The notes under the pieces: generated by a model | Databases searched by the model: none | What the model was told of the DNA's origin: nothing | The model's input: only the letters and a program-made list of their open reading frames with translations | Shown: piece by piece, positions 55,946-64,000 of the stretch | How the letters are laid out: each line of letters starts with the position of its first letter | Position numbering within the stretch: the first letter of the stretch is position 1 | Made by a program: the position numbers and the translations under genes | Assembly (NCBI RefSeq): GCF_015244705.1 | Contig: NZ_JABCQF010000001.1 | Location: forward strand, 806,001-870,000 | Source of the DNA: Gluconobacter potus | Lineage (GTDB): Bacteria; Pseudomonadota; Alphaproteobacteria; Acetobacterales; Acetobacteraceae | Direction: 5' to 3' | Length of the DNA stretch: 64,000 nucleotides

Positions 55946-56686
55946 TCAGGCGGGCTCGGCCACCTGCCGGGGGAACGGGACGCACAGTTTTTCGTCGATC
56001 AGGGGCGTTCCCGCATAGACATTCTTGCGGGCGGTGACGACATGCACTCCGCCGCAGGGCAGTCGCAGTGTGCGGCCTGCCCGTTCCATCAGGCGGCCAT
56101 GCGTGACTGACAGCGCGGCGGGTGGGGTCATCAGCGCGGAGGAATGGTGTTCGATCCGGAACAGGGCCTGATCGAGCAGGCGCGTCAGCTGCCCGCTGCT
56201 GTAGGGGATGCCGTGACCGAAAGGGGTGGCGTCCGTGTGGGCCCAGTAGCCGGAGCGGTTGGGAACGACCAGCGTCAGGACCCCGTCATCGCTGAGGGTG
56301 CGCCAGATGGCGCGGAGGAAATCCGGAGCGAAGCGGGTGAATTCGAGGCCGTGGACCACGAGGACGGCGTTCATCGAGAGGTCGTCGAAGGGCAGGCGTC
56401 CGCTGCTGACGATGCAGTCCGCCCAGGGGATGTTTCGGGTCTGGCTTCGGGTGGGACGGGTGCTGCGCTGCGTCTGCGGGTGCAGGAGGCGGCCCGAAAC
56501 GGCGAATTCCGCACTTTCCGGGAGATAGGGGGCTGTGTAGCCTATTCCGAGGATCCTTCGGCCGCGCATGGGGGGCATGATGCTCTGCAGGCGGTCGTTG
56601 AGAAGCAGCGCCGTGCGCTGGCCCTGTCGGCTTTCATAGAAAGTGGCGGCATCATCGGAACGGATGCGGGCCAGGGACGTCAGCAT
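55946..56686 (-). CDS. Class I SAM-dependent methyltransferase-like protein
   Basis: A 246-residue protein. A SAM-binding-like motif [14 protein letters not shown] is near residues 43-56 and the segment [23 protein letters not shown] follows the SGRLPF-type pattern of this group. [21 protein letters not shown] (about 122-142) is the typical post-acceptor region. Similar genes sit divergently next to gloB in many alphaproteobacteria; the substrate is unknown. Starts of the two genes are 40 bases apart. Confidence 0.8.
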   Translation of the reverse strand: MLTSLARIRSDDAATFYESRQGQRTALLLNDRLQSIMPPMRGRRILGIGYTAPYLPESAEFAVSGRLLHPQTQRSTRPTRSQTRNIPWADCIVSSGRLPFDDLSMNAVLVVHGLEFTRFAPDFLRAIWRTLSDDGVLTLVVPNRSGYWAHTDATPFGHGIPYSSGQLTRLLDQALFRIEHHSSALMTPPAALSVTHGRLMERAGRTLRLPCGGVHVVTARKNVYAGTPLIDEKLCVPFPRQVAEPA

Positions 56687-56726
56687 GCAGCTACCTCATC
56701 AGCAGGACACTCCAAGGGGAACAGTC

Positions 56727-57443
56727 ATGCCACTCGATATCAAGCCGATTCCGGTTCTCTCCGACAATTATGCCTGGCTGCTGACCGCGATGGAGGGTCA
56801 GCGCGCCGTTGTGGACCCCGGTGAAGCGGGGCCGATCATGGACGAAATCGGGGAAGGGCGGCTCGACATGATCCTGCTGACCCATCATCACGCCGATCAT
56901 ACAGCGGGGACGGACGCGCTGCGGGAGCGCTATGGCGCGAAGGTATATGGACCGCGGCAGAAAAGGGAATGGTTGCCCCGGCTGGATCACGACGTCGAGG
57001 ACGGGGACAGCTTCTCGCTGGGCAGTGCGCAGATCCGGGTTCTGTCCACGCCGGGCCATGCGGTGGGGCATGTGTCGTATATCGTGCCCGAGGTTCCGGC
57101 GCTGTTCTGCGGGGATGTGCTGTTCAGCCTGGGATGCGGGCGGCTGCTGGAAGGGACAGCACAGGAGCTGTTCGACAGTCTGCATCGCTATGACAGTCTG
57201 CCGGATCAGACGCTTGTCTGCGCGGGGCATGAATATACCCGCTCCAATCTGGCTTTCGCGCTGCATGTCGATCCGGACAACGCGGCTTTGAAGGCCCGGG
57301 CCGGGGAAGTCGAGCGGCTGCTGGAAGCAGGCCGGCCGACGCTCCCGGTGACGCTCGGGGTGGAGCGGAAGACCAATCCTTTCCTGCTCGCGCCGGATGT
57401 TGTGACGTTTGCGCGGCTGCGCAGGGAAAAGGATACGTTCTGA
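56727..57443 (+). CDS. gloB: Hydroxyacylglutathione hydrolase (glyoxalase II)
   Basis: A 238-residue metallo-beta-lactamase-fold enzyme that hydrolyses S-lactoylglutathione in methylglyoxal detoxification. The di-metal motif is THHHADH (52-58), followed by the His in TPGHAVGH, the Asp in FCGDVLF and the His in CAGHEYT. The C-terminal glutathione-binding helix ends TFARLRREKD. The ATG at 56727 has AAGGGGA upstream; a longer start overlaps the divergent gene. Confidence 0.94.
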   Translation: MPLDIKPIPVLSDNYAWLLTAMEGQRAVVDPGEAGPIMDEIGEGRLDMILLTHHHADHTAGTDALRERYGAKVYGPRQKREWLPRLDHDVEDGDSFSLGSAQIRVLSTPGHAVGHVSYIVPEVPALFCGDVLFSLGCGRLLEGTAQELFDSLHRYDSLPDQTLVCAGHEYTRSNLAFALHVDPDNAALKARAGEVERLLEAGRPTLPVTLGVERKTNPFLLAPDVVTFARLRREKDTF

Positions 57444-57448
57444 AGGCA

Positions 57449-57486
57449 CAAAAAAGCCCCGCTCGAAAGAGACGGGGCTTTTTTGT
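57449..57486. terminator. Bidirectional Rho-independent terminator
   Basis: AAAAAAGCCCCG and CGGGGCTTTTTT form the stem around a CTCGAAAGAGA loop. It lies six bases after gloB and 18 bases before the end of the convergent DUF2474 gene, with A and T runs on the two sides. Confidence 0.93.
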
Positions 57487-57503
57487 GAAGGATCGTTGGG
57501 CCG

Positions 57504-57653
57504 TTACCAGCCGAAGATGATCTTCTTGAGCAGTTCGGCGCCGAGGCCGACGACGACAACGCCGCCAGCCCAGATCGCCACGAACCAGCCCACACGTTTC
57601 ATCCAGTTCAGGAAACCCGGTTTCTGTTCGGGCTGTCCGTATTCGATGCGCAT
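57504..57653 (-). CDS. DUF2474-type small membrane protein of the cydAB operon
   Basis: A 49-residue protein: a polar N-terminus (MRIEYGQPEQKPG), then one membrane helix (about 22-40, VGWFVAIWAGGVVVVGLGAE) and a basic/hydrophobic end (LLKKIIFGW). It starts 18 bases after the cydB stop on the same strand. Small single-helix proteins in this position (CydX, DUF2474) bind and stabilise bd oxidases, so the same role is likely here. Confidence 0.85.
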   Translation of the reverse strand: MRIEYGQPEQKPGFLNWMKRVGWFVAIWAGGVVVVGLGAELLKKIIFGW

Positions 57654-57671
57654 GAGCCGGGTTCCCTGTTC

Positions 57672-58697
57672 TCAGTGGTAGTGATGTCCGGCGGACATCT
57701 TTCCGCGGAACACGTAGTACGAATAGGCCGTGTAGGAGAGGATCAGCGGTAGCAGGAACATCGTACCGACCAGCAGGAAGGTCTGGCTCTCCGGCGGAGA
57801 AGAGGCCTGCCAGATGGTGATGGTCGGGGGTACGATGTAGGGCCACACATTGATGCCAAGGCCGCTGAAGCACAGGAAGAACAGGCCCAGTGTTGCGACG
57901 AACGGCAGCAGGTGCGAGCGTGGGTTGCGCAGTCCCATGAACAGGACGCCCGTCAGCACGATGACGGCGACAGGCACCGGAGCGACCAGTGCGAACTGCG
58001 GCATGGCGAGCCAGTGCTGCATGTAGGTGGTGTGCAGCATGGGCGTCCAGATGGAGACCAGGGCGATCGTGATCAGCATCAGCCCGGCAAGAGCGAAGGA
58101 GATCCTGCGCATCGTGTCGTGCAGTTCACCCTCACAGCGCCACAGGAGCCAGGTTGCGCCGAGAAGAGCGTAACCGATGACCACGGCAAGGCCACAGAAC
58201 AGGGCGAACGGAGAGAACCAGTCGAAGCTGGACCCGACGAACACGTTGTTCTCGACCTTGATGCCCTGGACGAGCGTTCCGAGGATGACGCCCTGCATGA
58301 ATGCCGCCACGAAGGAGCCGCCGCAGAAGGCCGTGTCCCAGAAAAACTGGCTCATGGGCGATTCCGACTTGAAGCGGAACTCGAAGGACACGCCGCGCAG
58401 GATCAGGGCCAGCAGCATGAACAGGACCGGCAGGTAGAGCGCCGGAAGGATCGTGCCGTAAGCCACGGGGAAGACGCCGTAGAGCGCGGCGCCACCGAAG
58501 ATCATCCAGGTCTCGTTGCCGTCCCAGACAGGGGCGACGGTGTTGACCATGAGGTTGCGGTGATCGTGGTCCTTTTCCTTGAGGAAGAGGATGCCGATCC
58601 CGAGGTCGAAGCCATCGAGGCAGATATAGAGGAAGATGGCGGTTGCTGCGAGCAGCGCCCAGACCACCGGGAGCCAGAAGCCGGCTGTTTCTGTCAT
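57672..58697 (-). CDS. cydB: Cytochrome bd-type ubiquinol oxidase subunit II
   Basis: A 341-residue membrane subunit with about nine helices. Conserved parts include FLYICLDGFDLGIGIL, VWDGNETWMIFGGAALYGVFP-type residues and QGVILGTLVQGIKV. The subunit supports the haem-bearing CydA in reducing O2 without pumping protons. It follows cydA by five bases. Confidence 0.95.
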   Translation of the reverse strand: MTETAGFWLPVVWALLAATAIFLYICLDGFDLGIGILFLKEKDHDHRNLMVNTVAPVWDGNETWMIFGGAALYGVFPVAYGTILPALYLPVLFMLLALILRGVSFEFRFKSESPMSQFFWDTAFCGGSFVAAFMQGVILGTLVQGIKVENNVFVGSSFDWFSPFALFCGLAVVIGYALLGATWLLWRCEGELHDTMRRISFALAGLMLITIALVSIWTPMLHTTYMQHWLAMPQFALVAPVPVAVIVLTGVLFMGLRNPRSHLLPFVATLGLFFLCFSGLGINVWPYIVPPTITIWQASSPPESQTFLLVGTMFLLPLILSYTAYSYYVFRGKMSAGHHYH

Positions 58698-58702
58698 GGT
58701 TC

Positions 58703-60130
58703 TTACTCCGCCATGCCAGCGTCGGGCTGGGGCTGATGGGAGACCTGTGTTGTGCCCGCAGCGCGCTGGGGCTGATCTTCGGCCGGACCATGCTGATCCG
58801 GATGGGGCTCTTCGGCGAAGGTCCGCAGCAGGATGGTGATGCCGCCCGTGAACACGATGAAATAGACGATGACGAAAGCGATCATCGACGTCGCGATGTT
58901 CGGCAGGGCGATCGGGGAGACGCTGTCGGAGGTCCGCAGCAGGCCATAGACCGTGAAGGGCTGACGGCCGACTTCAGTCGTGATCCAGCCGCAGAGCAGG
59001 GCCAGGAAGCCGGCTGGCGACATGAACAGTGCGATACGGTGCAGAAGCGGCGTATCGTACAGCTTCCCCTTCCAGCGGAGGTACAGCGACCACAGTCCGA
59101 CCAGCACCATCAGCATGCCGAGCGCGATCATGATGCGGAAGGAGAAGAACAGCAGCGGGGAGTAGGGACGGTCTTCCTTCGGATAGTCCTTCAGGCCCGG
59201 AACCTTGCCGTCGAGGCTGTGCGTCAGGATCAGCGAACCCAGATAGGGGATGGCGATCTTGAAATGCGTCGTCTCGTTCTTCATGTCCGGAATACCGAAC
59301 AGAAGCTCGGGCGCGCGGCTTTCGGACTCCCAGTCGCCTTCGAGGGCTGCGATCTTGGCCGGCTGGTATTCCAGCGTGTTCAGGCCCTGCGTATCGCCGG
59401 CCAGAACCTGGATCGGGGAGACGATGGCAGCCATCCACATGGCCATAGAGAACATCAGACGGACCTGTTCGGACGCCTGACGGCCTTCACGGCGGGCCTT
59501 GAGCAGATGCCATCCGGCAACGCCCGCCACGATGAACGCCACGCACAGGAAGGCTGCGAGGCCCATGTGCACGATGCGGTACGGGAAGGAGGGGTTGAAG
59601 ACGATCTGCCACCAGTCAACCGGCAGGAAGCGGCCGGTGGCCTCGTCGATGCGGTAGCCGCGCGGGGTCTGCATCCAGGAATTGGATGACAGGATCCAGC
59701 TCATGGAGATCAGCGTGCCGATCGAGACCATGCAGGTGGCTGCGAAGTGCAGGCCTTTGCCGACGCGGTTGAGGCCGAACATCATGACGCCGAGGAAGCC
59801 GGCTTCAAGGAAGAAGGCCGTCATGACCTCGTAGGCCAGCATCGGGCCGAGGATCGGACCGGCTTTCTGTGAGAACGACGACCAGTTGGTTCCGAACTCG
59901 TAGGACATGACGAGGCCGGAGACCACGCCCATGCCGAAGACGACGGAGAAAACTTTCAGCCAGTATTTGAAAAGGTCGAGATAGGCGCTGCGACCCGTTT
60001 TGAGCCACAGGCCTTCGAGGACTGCGAGATAGGCTGCGAGACCGATCGAGAATGCCGGGAATACGATGTGAAACCCGACTGTAAACGCGAACTGGAAACG
60101 CGCCAAGAATAGAGCCGACAAGCCAAACAT
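58703..60130 (-). CDS. cydA: Cytochrome bd-type ubiquinol oxidase subunit I, cyanide-insensitive type
   Basis: A 475-residue subunit with haems b558, b595 and d. Haem ligands visible are His in FTVGFHIVFPAFS (about 19-21), His in YRIVHMGLAAF and Met in FSFRIMIALGM. The Q-loop between GDTQG and the following helices is short, and GRQPFTVYG replaces the GRQPW of E. coli CydA; both are marks of the CIO (cyanide-insensitive) branch. First gene of the cydA-cydB-DUF2474 operon, with an FNR-type box 180 bases upstream. Confidence 0.95.
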   Translation of the reverse strand: MFGLSALFLARFQFAFTVGFHIVFPAFSIGLAAYLAVLEGLWLKTGRSAYLDLFKYWLKVFSVVFGMGVVSGLVMSYEFGTNWSSFSQKAGPILGPMLAYEVMTAFFLEAGFLGVMMFGLNRVGKGLHFAATCMVSIGTLISMSWILSSNSWMQTPRGYRIDEATGRFLPVDWWQIVFNPSFPYRIVHMGLAAFLCVAFIVAGVAGWHLLKARREGRQASEQVRLMFSMAMWMAAIVSPIQVLAGDTQGLNTLEYQPAKIAALEGDWESESRAPELLFGIPDMKNETTHFKIAIPYLGSLILTHSLDGKVPGLKDYPKEDRPYSPLLFFSFRIMIALGMLMVLVGLWSLYLRWKGKLYDTPLLHRIALFMSPAGFLALLCGWITTEVGRQPFTVYGLLRTSDSVSPIALPNIATSMIAFVIVYFIVFTGGITILLRTFAEEPHPDQHGPAEDQPQRAAGTTQVSHQPQPDAGMAE

Positions 60131-60308
60131 GTCGATTGCCTTCTGGGTAGATGGCGAGACGCACAGACCGGCAGGAAGGATGTCGGCTCCCCGGGGGCCT
60201 TACGCACGCACAACAGGGTAACGAAGTTGTGATCTCTTCGCGTGTTGCCGTCTTTTGAACCCTCTAAACGTATTTTGCCAGAAAAAGTTTGATACTCCGG
60301 ACATGATT

Positions 60309-60322
60309 TTGACAAAAATCAA
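60309..60322. promoter_or_regulatory. FNR-type binding site upstream of cydA
   Basis: On the minus strand the sequence is TTGAT-TTTT-GTCAA, nine of ten consensus positions of TTGAT-N4-ATCAA. It lies in an AT-rich island about 180 bases before the cydA start. A TTTAGA about 50 bases downstream of its centre could be a -10. The regulator is not in this window. Confidence 0.6.
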
Positions 60323-60349
60323 TGCGGCATCCGGGATTTTTCCGGGCGT

Positions 60350-61414
60350 TCAGGGGGTTCTGAAACCCTGGCTGACAAGTGCTGAAACCGCCTGCGCATC
60401 CGGGAGGATCTGGCCATTGACGACGGGCATGGAGAGCGAAAAGGGGCGCTCCTTCATGGCCGGGATGCCGGATGCTTTCTCCAGCAGTTTCTGCAGCGCG
60501 GCCTGAAGGTCGGGAGCGAGATGCGACTCTATTTCCGGACGATCGAGGAGACGGGACGCCAGTTCCTGCCAGTGGGTCATGGTGAGGGTGAGCGTGCCGT
60601 TCTGTTCCGGCAGGGCGAGGGCGCCTGTCAGGGTGATCCGGTTGTCCGGGGAAGCCGGGACAGGAGTGGCGGAGGCATCCTGAAGGATGAGGCGTCCGTA
60701 GGATGTGGGGTCGAGCAGCGAAAGTCCCTGCGATGACTGCGATGCTGTCAGGGCGATTGCCAGACGTGCGTTGCGCAGGTCGCTGGAGAGGCCGTAGGGC
60801 AGCGGAAAGCCGTTGACTGTGGCGGCATGCGCGATGAGGCCGAGGCGCGTAGCGTCCGGGCTGGCAGCGGGAAAACGGATGAGGCGCCCTGACAGGGTCT
60901 GTGCGGAGAACTGTCTGTTCGGCCATTGGCCCGAGAAGGCCAGTTGAAGCCGGGGTGCCGAAAAGACCAGGTTTTCCGGATTGCGGAAGCGGATCTGAAG
61001 GCCCGAAGTCAGCACGGTTAGAACATTCTCATTCACGACAAGGCGGGCGGCCTGATGTCCTGTCAGGGAGAGTGGAAGCCCTGCCTGGAGCAGGGAGAGC
61101 CATGATCCGCCCAGACGGATTTTCTCACAGGCCCATCCCGCATCATACGGCGACGCGGCCGACGCGGAGTGTGTGCCGTTCAGGCGGTCGAGTTCCACCC
61201 AGGCCCCGAAGGGCCAGCCGCCCTTGTGCAGCGGAGTCGTCTCAACCCTCCAGCCATTTTCGCGCGCCGCGGTGAGGGCGGTTCGGGCCGTGGCGTCCAA
61301 CCTGTGGATTGTGTGGAGCCAGAAGACTGTATCCAGCGTCGCGGATATTGCGAGGACGGCAATCAATACCAGAGCAGATCGGCCGTAACGCACAGTAAAG
61401 AATGGACGAGCCAT
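60350..61414 (-). CDS. DUF2125 domain-containing protein
   Basis: A 354-residue protein with one N-terminal membrane anchor (about 10-32) and a large periplasmic domain rich in beta-strand patterns. The Gly/Pro motif TTPLHKGGWPFGAWVEL (about 60-76) is typical of DUF2125 proteins. Function unknown. The ATG at 61414 was chosen; an in-frame TTG 39 bases earlier with GGGA upstream is possible. Confidence 0.75.
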   Translation of the reverse strand: MARPFFTVRYGRSALVLIAVLAISATLDTVFWLHTIHRLDATARTALTAARENGWRVETTPLHKGGWPFGAWVELDRLNGTHSASAASPYDAGWACEKIRLGGSWLSLLQAGLPLSLTGHQAARLVVNENVLTVLTSGLQIRFRNPENLVFSAPRLQLAFSGQWPNRQFSAQTLSGRLIRFPAASPDATRLGLIAHAATVNGFPLPYGLSSDLRNARLAIALTASQSSQGLSLLDPTSYGRLILQDASATPVPASPDNRITLTGALALPEQNGTLTLTMTHWQELASRLLDRPEIESHLAPDLQAALQKLLEKASGIPAMKERPFSLSMPVVNGQILPDAQAVSALVSQGFRTP

Positions 61415-61663
61415 TGAGCATGTCTTTTCAGGTGTGGCTGCGGGATTGGTCAAGTCCCATCTGTTTTATCCCCAGCCATTGAAAGAAGCTCCAAAACGTT
61501 GGAAAGCGCTCACGAACGTGTGATCTTAAGCGGAGCTTCTGGAAGTGTGAAACGCTGAAAACGGCAGAAAACCAAGAGATGCGAAGATTCTGTCAGAGGT
61601 GGGACGTCAGGAACACGTCGGGTCTGGAATAGTCCTGAAAGATTTCAGTTTTTTGCAGTCCGG

Positions 61664-62416
61664 TCATGCGTTTTCCGGGTCCACAGAGTTATCCACAGGA
61701 TCGCGGGGAAGGGTATGGGTTGTGCACAGTTCATCCCACGCGCTCTCCAGAGCCTGTGTGAAGGCTTTGCGCTCCTGCTGCGGGGGCAGAGGCTGACCGA
61801 TGACGACGTGCAGGGTTCCCGGACGTTTGAGCCACGCATTGCGGTCCCAGAACAGGCCTGAATCGGTGGCGACGGGCACGATGGGAACGTCTATCTGTCG
61901 TGCCAGGGCGACGATGCCGGGCTGGATCGGATGGCGCTCTCCGGGAAGGGTACGGGTGCCTTCGGGGAAAATGATGATCTGGCGATCGTCGGCGTGGGCT
62001 GCCTTGGTGTCCCGCATCATGTTGCGCAGGGCTTTCGAGCCGGCCTTCCGGTCGATGGCGATCATGCCGGTCAGGAGCAGCATCGGGCCGACGACGGGAA
62101 TACGGGTCAGTTCGGACTTGATGATGTAGTCGGGCCGGTCAACGAGGGTCATCCAGATGAAGCCGTCGAAGAAGGACTGGTGCTGCGAGGCGATCAGCAG
62201 CGGACCGGGAGGCAGGTTCTCGCGCCCCGTGACCTCGATGCGGACCGAGCAGATCCGGGTGAAGCCGGCTAGGACGGCCCGTGCCCAGAGTTTCGCGTAG
62301 GACAGGGCCAGATCCTGGTTTTTCATCAGGCGGATCGGAATGGTTCCGAGGCCCATGAACAGGGTGATCCAGAAAAGATAGAGATTGAAAAGGACGCCGC
62401 GCAGAATGCTCATCAT
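61664..62416 (-). CDS. plsC: 1-acyl-sn-glycerol-3-phosphate acyltransferase
   Basis: A 250-residue membrane acyltransferase making phosphatidic acid. The catalytic H-x4-D motif is HQSFFD (79-84) and the substrate motif is IFPEGTR (about 147-153); VPIVPVA follows. The N-terminus has a hydrophobic anchor (about 6-28). The start is uncertain between the two adjacent ATGs at 62416/62413 and an in-frame TTG at 62452. Downstream of ydcF and ftsX on the same strand. Confidence 0.9.
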   Translation of the reverse strand: MMSILRGVLFNLYLFWITLFMGLGTIPIRLMKNQDLALSYAKLWARAVLAGFTRICSVRIEVTGRENLPPGPLLIASQHQSFFDGFIWMTLVDRPDYIIKSELTRIPVVGPMLLLTGMIAIDRKAGSKALRNMMRDTKAAHADDRQIIIFPEGTRTLPGERHPIQPGIVALARQIDVPIVPVATDSGLFWDRNAWLKRPGTLHVVIGQPLPPQQERKAFTQALESAWDELCTTHTLPRDPVDNSVDPENA

Positions 62417-62458
62417 GCTGTTCTGCACACCAGAAAAGCGGTCCGGGCACAAGGGCTG

Positions 62459-63052
62459 TCAGGCGCCGTCCAGTCCTTCCCGGCCATCCGGAAGGCCGGT
62501 GAGGACGCAGATTTCCGCGCCGAGGAACTTGTTGTACTCGCGGAACATCAGGAACAGGGTCCGGCGGGAAAGGGGCGCCTGAAGGGCGAGAGGCACGACC
62601 GGATAGGGGACGAGAGCCAGATCCGGAGCCACGCGATGGATTTCGAGAACCGCCCGGCGGATATGGTAGCCGGCCGTGACGACCAGAAGGCGGTGAAGGT
62701 GATTGTCACGGGCCCACTGGGCGGTTTCGTGGGCGTTGCCGATCGTGCTGGTGGCGCGGCGGCCGAGCGTGATGCGCTCGGCCAGGGGGGAGGACAGGGA
62801 TTCCTGCTGGAGATGCAGGATGTGCTGTAGCGTGACATGGGGGCCGACCCCCGAGATCAGGAGCAGATGCCCGTATCCGCCCCGCAGAAGTGTGATGGCC
62901 GTATCGACGCGTTGTTCTCCGCCGGTCAGGGCGACGATGCCGTCGCAGACGGGGGCTGTGACGGAAGCCTTGCTCGCGTCCTGAATGAACCATGCGAATC
63001 CCGCCAGCCAGAGCCCGCCCAGAGCCAGACATGTCAGGAACAGCCGCTTCAT
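62459..63052 (-). CDS. YdcF family protein (DUF218)
   Basis: A 197-residue envelope protein with an N-terminal membrane segment (about 4-22). The DUF218 pattern is DGIVALTGGEQRVDTAITLL, then TIGNAHETAQWARDN and LLVVTAGYHIRRA. Members are SanA/ElyC-like proteins tied to envelope integrity; the reaction is unknown. The ATG overlaps the ftsX stop by four bases, so it is co-expressed with ftsEX. Confidence 0.87.
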   Translation of the reverse strand: MKRLFLTCLALGGLWLAGFAWFIQDASKASVTAPVCDGIVALTGGEQRVDTAITLLRGGYGHLLLISGVGPHVTLQHILHLQQESLSSPLAERITLGRRATSTIGNAHETAQWARDNHLHRLLVVTAGYHIRRAVLEIHRVAPDLALVPYPVVPLALQAPLSRRTLFLMFREYNKFLGAEICVLTGLPDGREGLDGA

Positions 63053-63957
63053 GGCAGTCGCCGGAGCCAGACGAGCACGACGGTCTGCGCGGTGAGCCAG
63101 CCCAGGCAGGCGGCAATCAGCGGCAGGGCGCCAAGCTCTTCGAGAAGGAGGCGGGGCAGGACATGCAGGGTGTTCCACCAGCTGGCCAGCATGGTCTGCC
63201 ATGTTGTCGCAGGCAGTGCGGCCGGCCCTGCGTCATGTGAGAAGGGCGCCAGTTTTCGCGCGAGCATGGTGATGACCGGGCTCAGGAAGAACAGTCCGGC
63301 GAGGCCCCCGGCGAGGCTCAGAAGGGCGGCCCGGCCTGCAATGCGACTGGAGATCGTTACATCTCCGGCACCAAGGAAATGGACGATCTCGACAGCCTTG
63401 CGCTGGGCCATTACAGAGCGGCGGACGGTCATGCCAACCGACAGGACTGCGATGGCGGCGATAAGGCTGACCGCAAGCCAGGCGCAGGCGACGAGGCTGC
63501 TTCCCAGACCGTTGAGGCGCTCCCCCCAGCGGCGGTCTTCTTCCACGACGGCTTCCGGCAGGGCCTCATGGACGACCTTTCCCAGATCAGGGGTTCCGGT
63601 ATGGGCGACGATCAGGACGACGGGCAGGGAAAGGCCGGTGAGATGCCCGCTGTCCGAGACCTGTCCGAGCCAGGGGGCGAGAAGGGTCTGTACCTGCTGC
63701 GGGGAAAGTTCCCGGACAGTGGTGACATCGGGCGTTTTGTTGAGGGTCTGGATGAGGGCGCGGGTGCGGTCTTCAAGCTGGGGCGTGTCGGACGGGATCT
63801 CGATCGTGGTGGCGTTGCGTGCAGCGCCGGCCCAACCTTCGGCCAGGGTTTGAACGCCTGTCAGCCCGGCGAGCGAGAGCCCGGCCAGGAGAGTCATGAG
63901 TGCGACCAGAAGTGGCAGGCTGCCGGAGCGCAGGCCGGGGGAGACAGGCGCGCTCAT
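63049..63957 (-). CDS. ftsX: FtsX-like cell division permease
   Basis: A 302-residue protein with a first membrane segment (about 15-37), an extracytoplasmic domain (about 45-155) and three C-terminal membrane segments. Motifs include NKTPDVTTVRELSPQQ and RKAVEIVHFLGAGDVTI, the coupling region facing FtsE. With FtsE it transmits ATP hydrolysis to murein hydrolase activators such as EnvC-type proteins, one of which is encoded at 2.6-3.9 kb. The start overlaps the ftsE stop by four bases. Confidence 0.9.
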   Translation of the reverse strand: MSAPVSPGLRSGSLPLLVALMTLLAGLSLAGLTGVQTLAEGWAGAARNATTIEIPSDTPQLEDRTRALIQTLNKTPDVTTVRELSPQQVQTLLAPWLGQVSDSGHLTGLSLPVVLIVAHTGTPDLGKVVHEALPEAVVEEDRRWGERLNGLGSSLVACAWLAVSLIAAIAVLSVGMTVRRSVMAQRKAVEIVHFLGAGDVTISSRIAGRAALLSLAGGLAGLFFLSPVITMLARKLAPFSHDAGPAALPATTWQTMLASWWNTLHVLPRLLLEELGALPLIAACLGWLTAQTVVLVWLRRLP

Positions 63958-64000
63958 GTTCCGTCGCTCCGGCGTGCGGCGATTCCGTCCTGAGGATCGG
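63954..64000 (-). CDS. ftsE: C-terminal end of FtsE, partial
   Basis: The minus strand from the right edge reads DPQDGIAARRSDGT and a stop whose last bases overlap the ftsX ATG (ATGA). Only 15 codons are inside the window, so the identification rests on the invariant ftsE-ftsX order and overlap, not on sequence motifs. Confidence 0.65.
   Translation of the reverse strand, partial: DPQDGIAARRSDGT

Noticed and set aside
61484-61540. A 9-bp inverted repeat (AGAAGCTCC / GGAGCTTCT) upstream of the DUF2125 gene
   Set aside because: The 39-base loop and lack of flanking signals make chance or a weak hairpin as likely as an operator.

Overview
The window is a stretch of a GC-rich alphaproteobacterial chromosome, almost certainly an acetic acid bacterium and most likely Gluconobacter. 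The grounds are: a split transhydrogenase operon pntA1-pntA2-pntB followed by two zinc alcohol dehydrogenases, a cyanide-insensitive-type cytochrome bd oxidase (cydAB), a fructokinase-like ROK kinase, a split phosphatidylserine synthase/decarboxylase pair, and alphaproteobacterial lptF-lptG-lptD-surA-rsmA and dnaG-rpoD orders. Genes are densely packed, often with 1-4 base start/stop overlaps. I see no tRNA, rRNA, insertion sequence, prophage or CRISPR array.

Layout. 1-5.7 kb (minus strand): a divergent polysaccharide deacetylase (cut by the window edge), the S41 protease CtpA, an EnvC-like murein hydrolase activator and gpmI, then csbD. 5.8-9.6 kb: msrB-upp, a DUF1330 protein, ilvA-greA and a small membrane protein. 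9.8-15.2 kb: carB-carA, where CarA carries an N-terminal helix-turn-helix-like extension, and a divergent YqeY protein. 15.2-20.3 kb: an AraC regulator, an NAD-binding 3-hydroxyisobutyrate dehydrogenase-like reductase, an NTF2-like protein, a CDF metal transporter, a small secreted protein and an HWE histidine kinase. 20.5-25.9 kb: the adh-adhP-pntB-pntA2-pntA1 operon (minus strand) with a regulatory region holding an FNR-type box and two identical 14-bp palindromes. 25.9-33.3 kb: dnaG-rpoD, a GNAT acetyltransferase, rpsF-rpsR-rplI and cfa. 33.3-43.3 kb (minus strand): rsmA, surA, lptD, lptG, lptF (outer-membrane assembly), a coiled-coil protein, Sua5, cysQ and a secreted hypothetical protein. 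43.3-54.2 kb (plus strand): pepA, holC, a Rieske oxygenase, an aldo/keto reductase, a six-gene complex I/hydrogenase-4-like operon and a ROK kinase. 54.3-64 kb: pssA-psd (minus), a methyltransferase divergent from gloB, then on the minus strand DUF2474-cydB-cydA, a DUF2125 protein, plsC, a YdcF protein, ftsX and the end of ftsE.

The most striking element is the cluster at 47.4-53.1 kb. Its gene order matches hyfB-C-E-F-G-I. The large subunit is a NuoC-NuoD-type fusion that has lost every NiFe-ligand cysteine, while the small subunit keeps all four ligands of an N2-type 4Fe-4S cluster. It therefore looks like an energy-converting hydrogenase-related (Ehr-type) complex of unknown reaction, with shortened membrane subunits that have lost key charges.

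The pnt and cyd operons, both part of redox balancing, each carry an FNR-type half-site pair (TTGAT-N4-ATCAA and TTGAT-N4-GTCAA), so they are probably co-regulated by an FNR-family regulator under oxygen limitation. The assignment to Gluconobacter and all regulatory statements are inferences from sequence reading alone.
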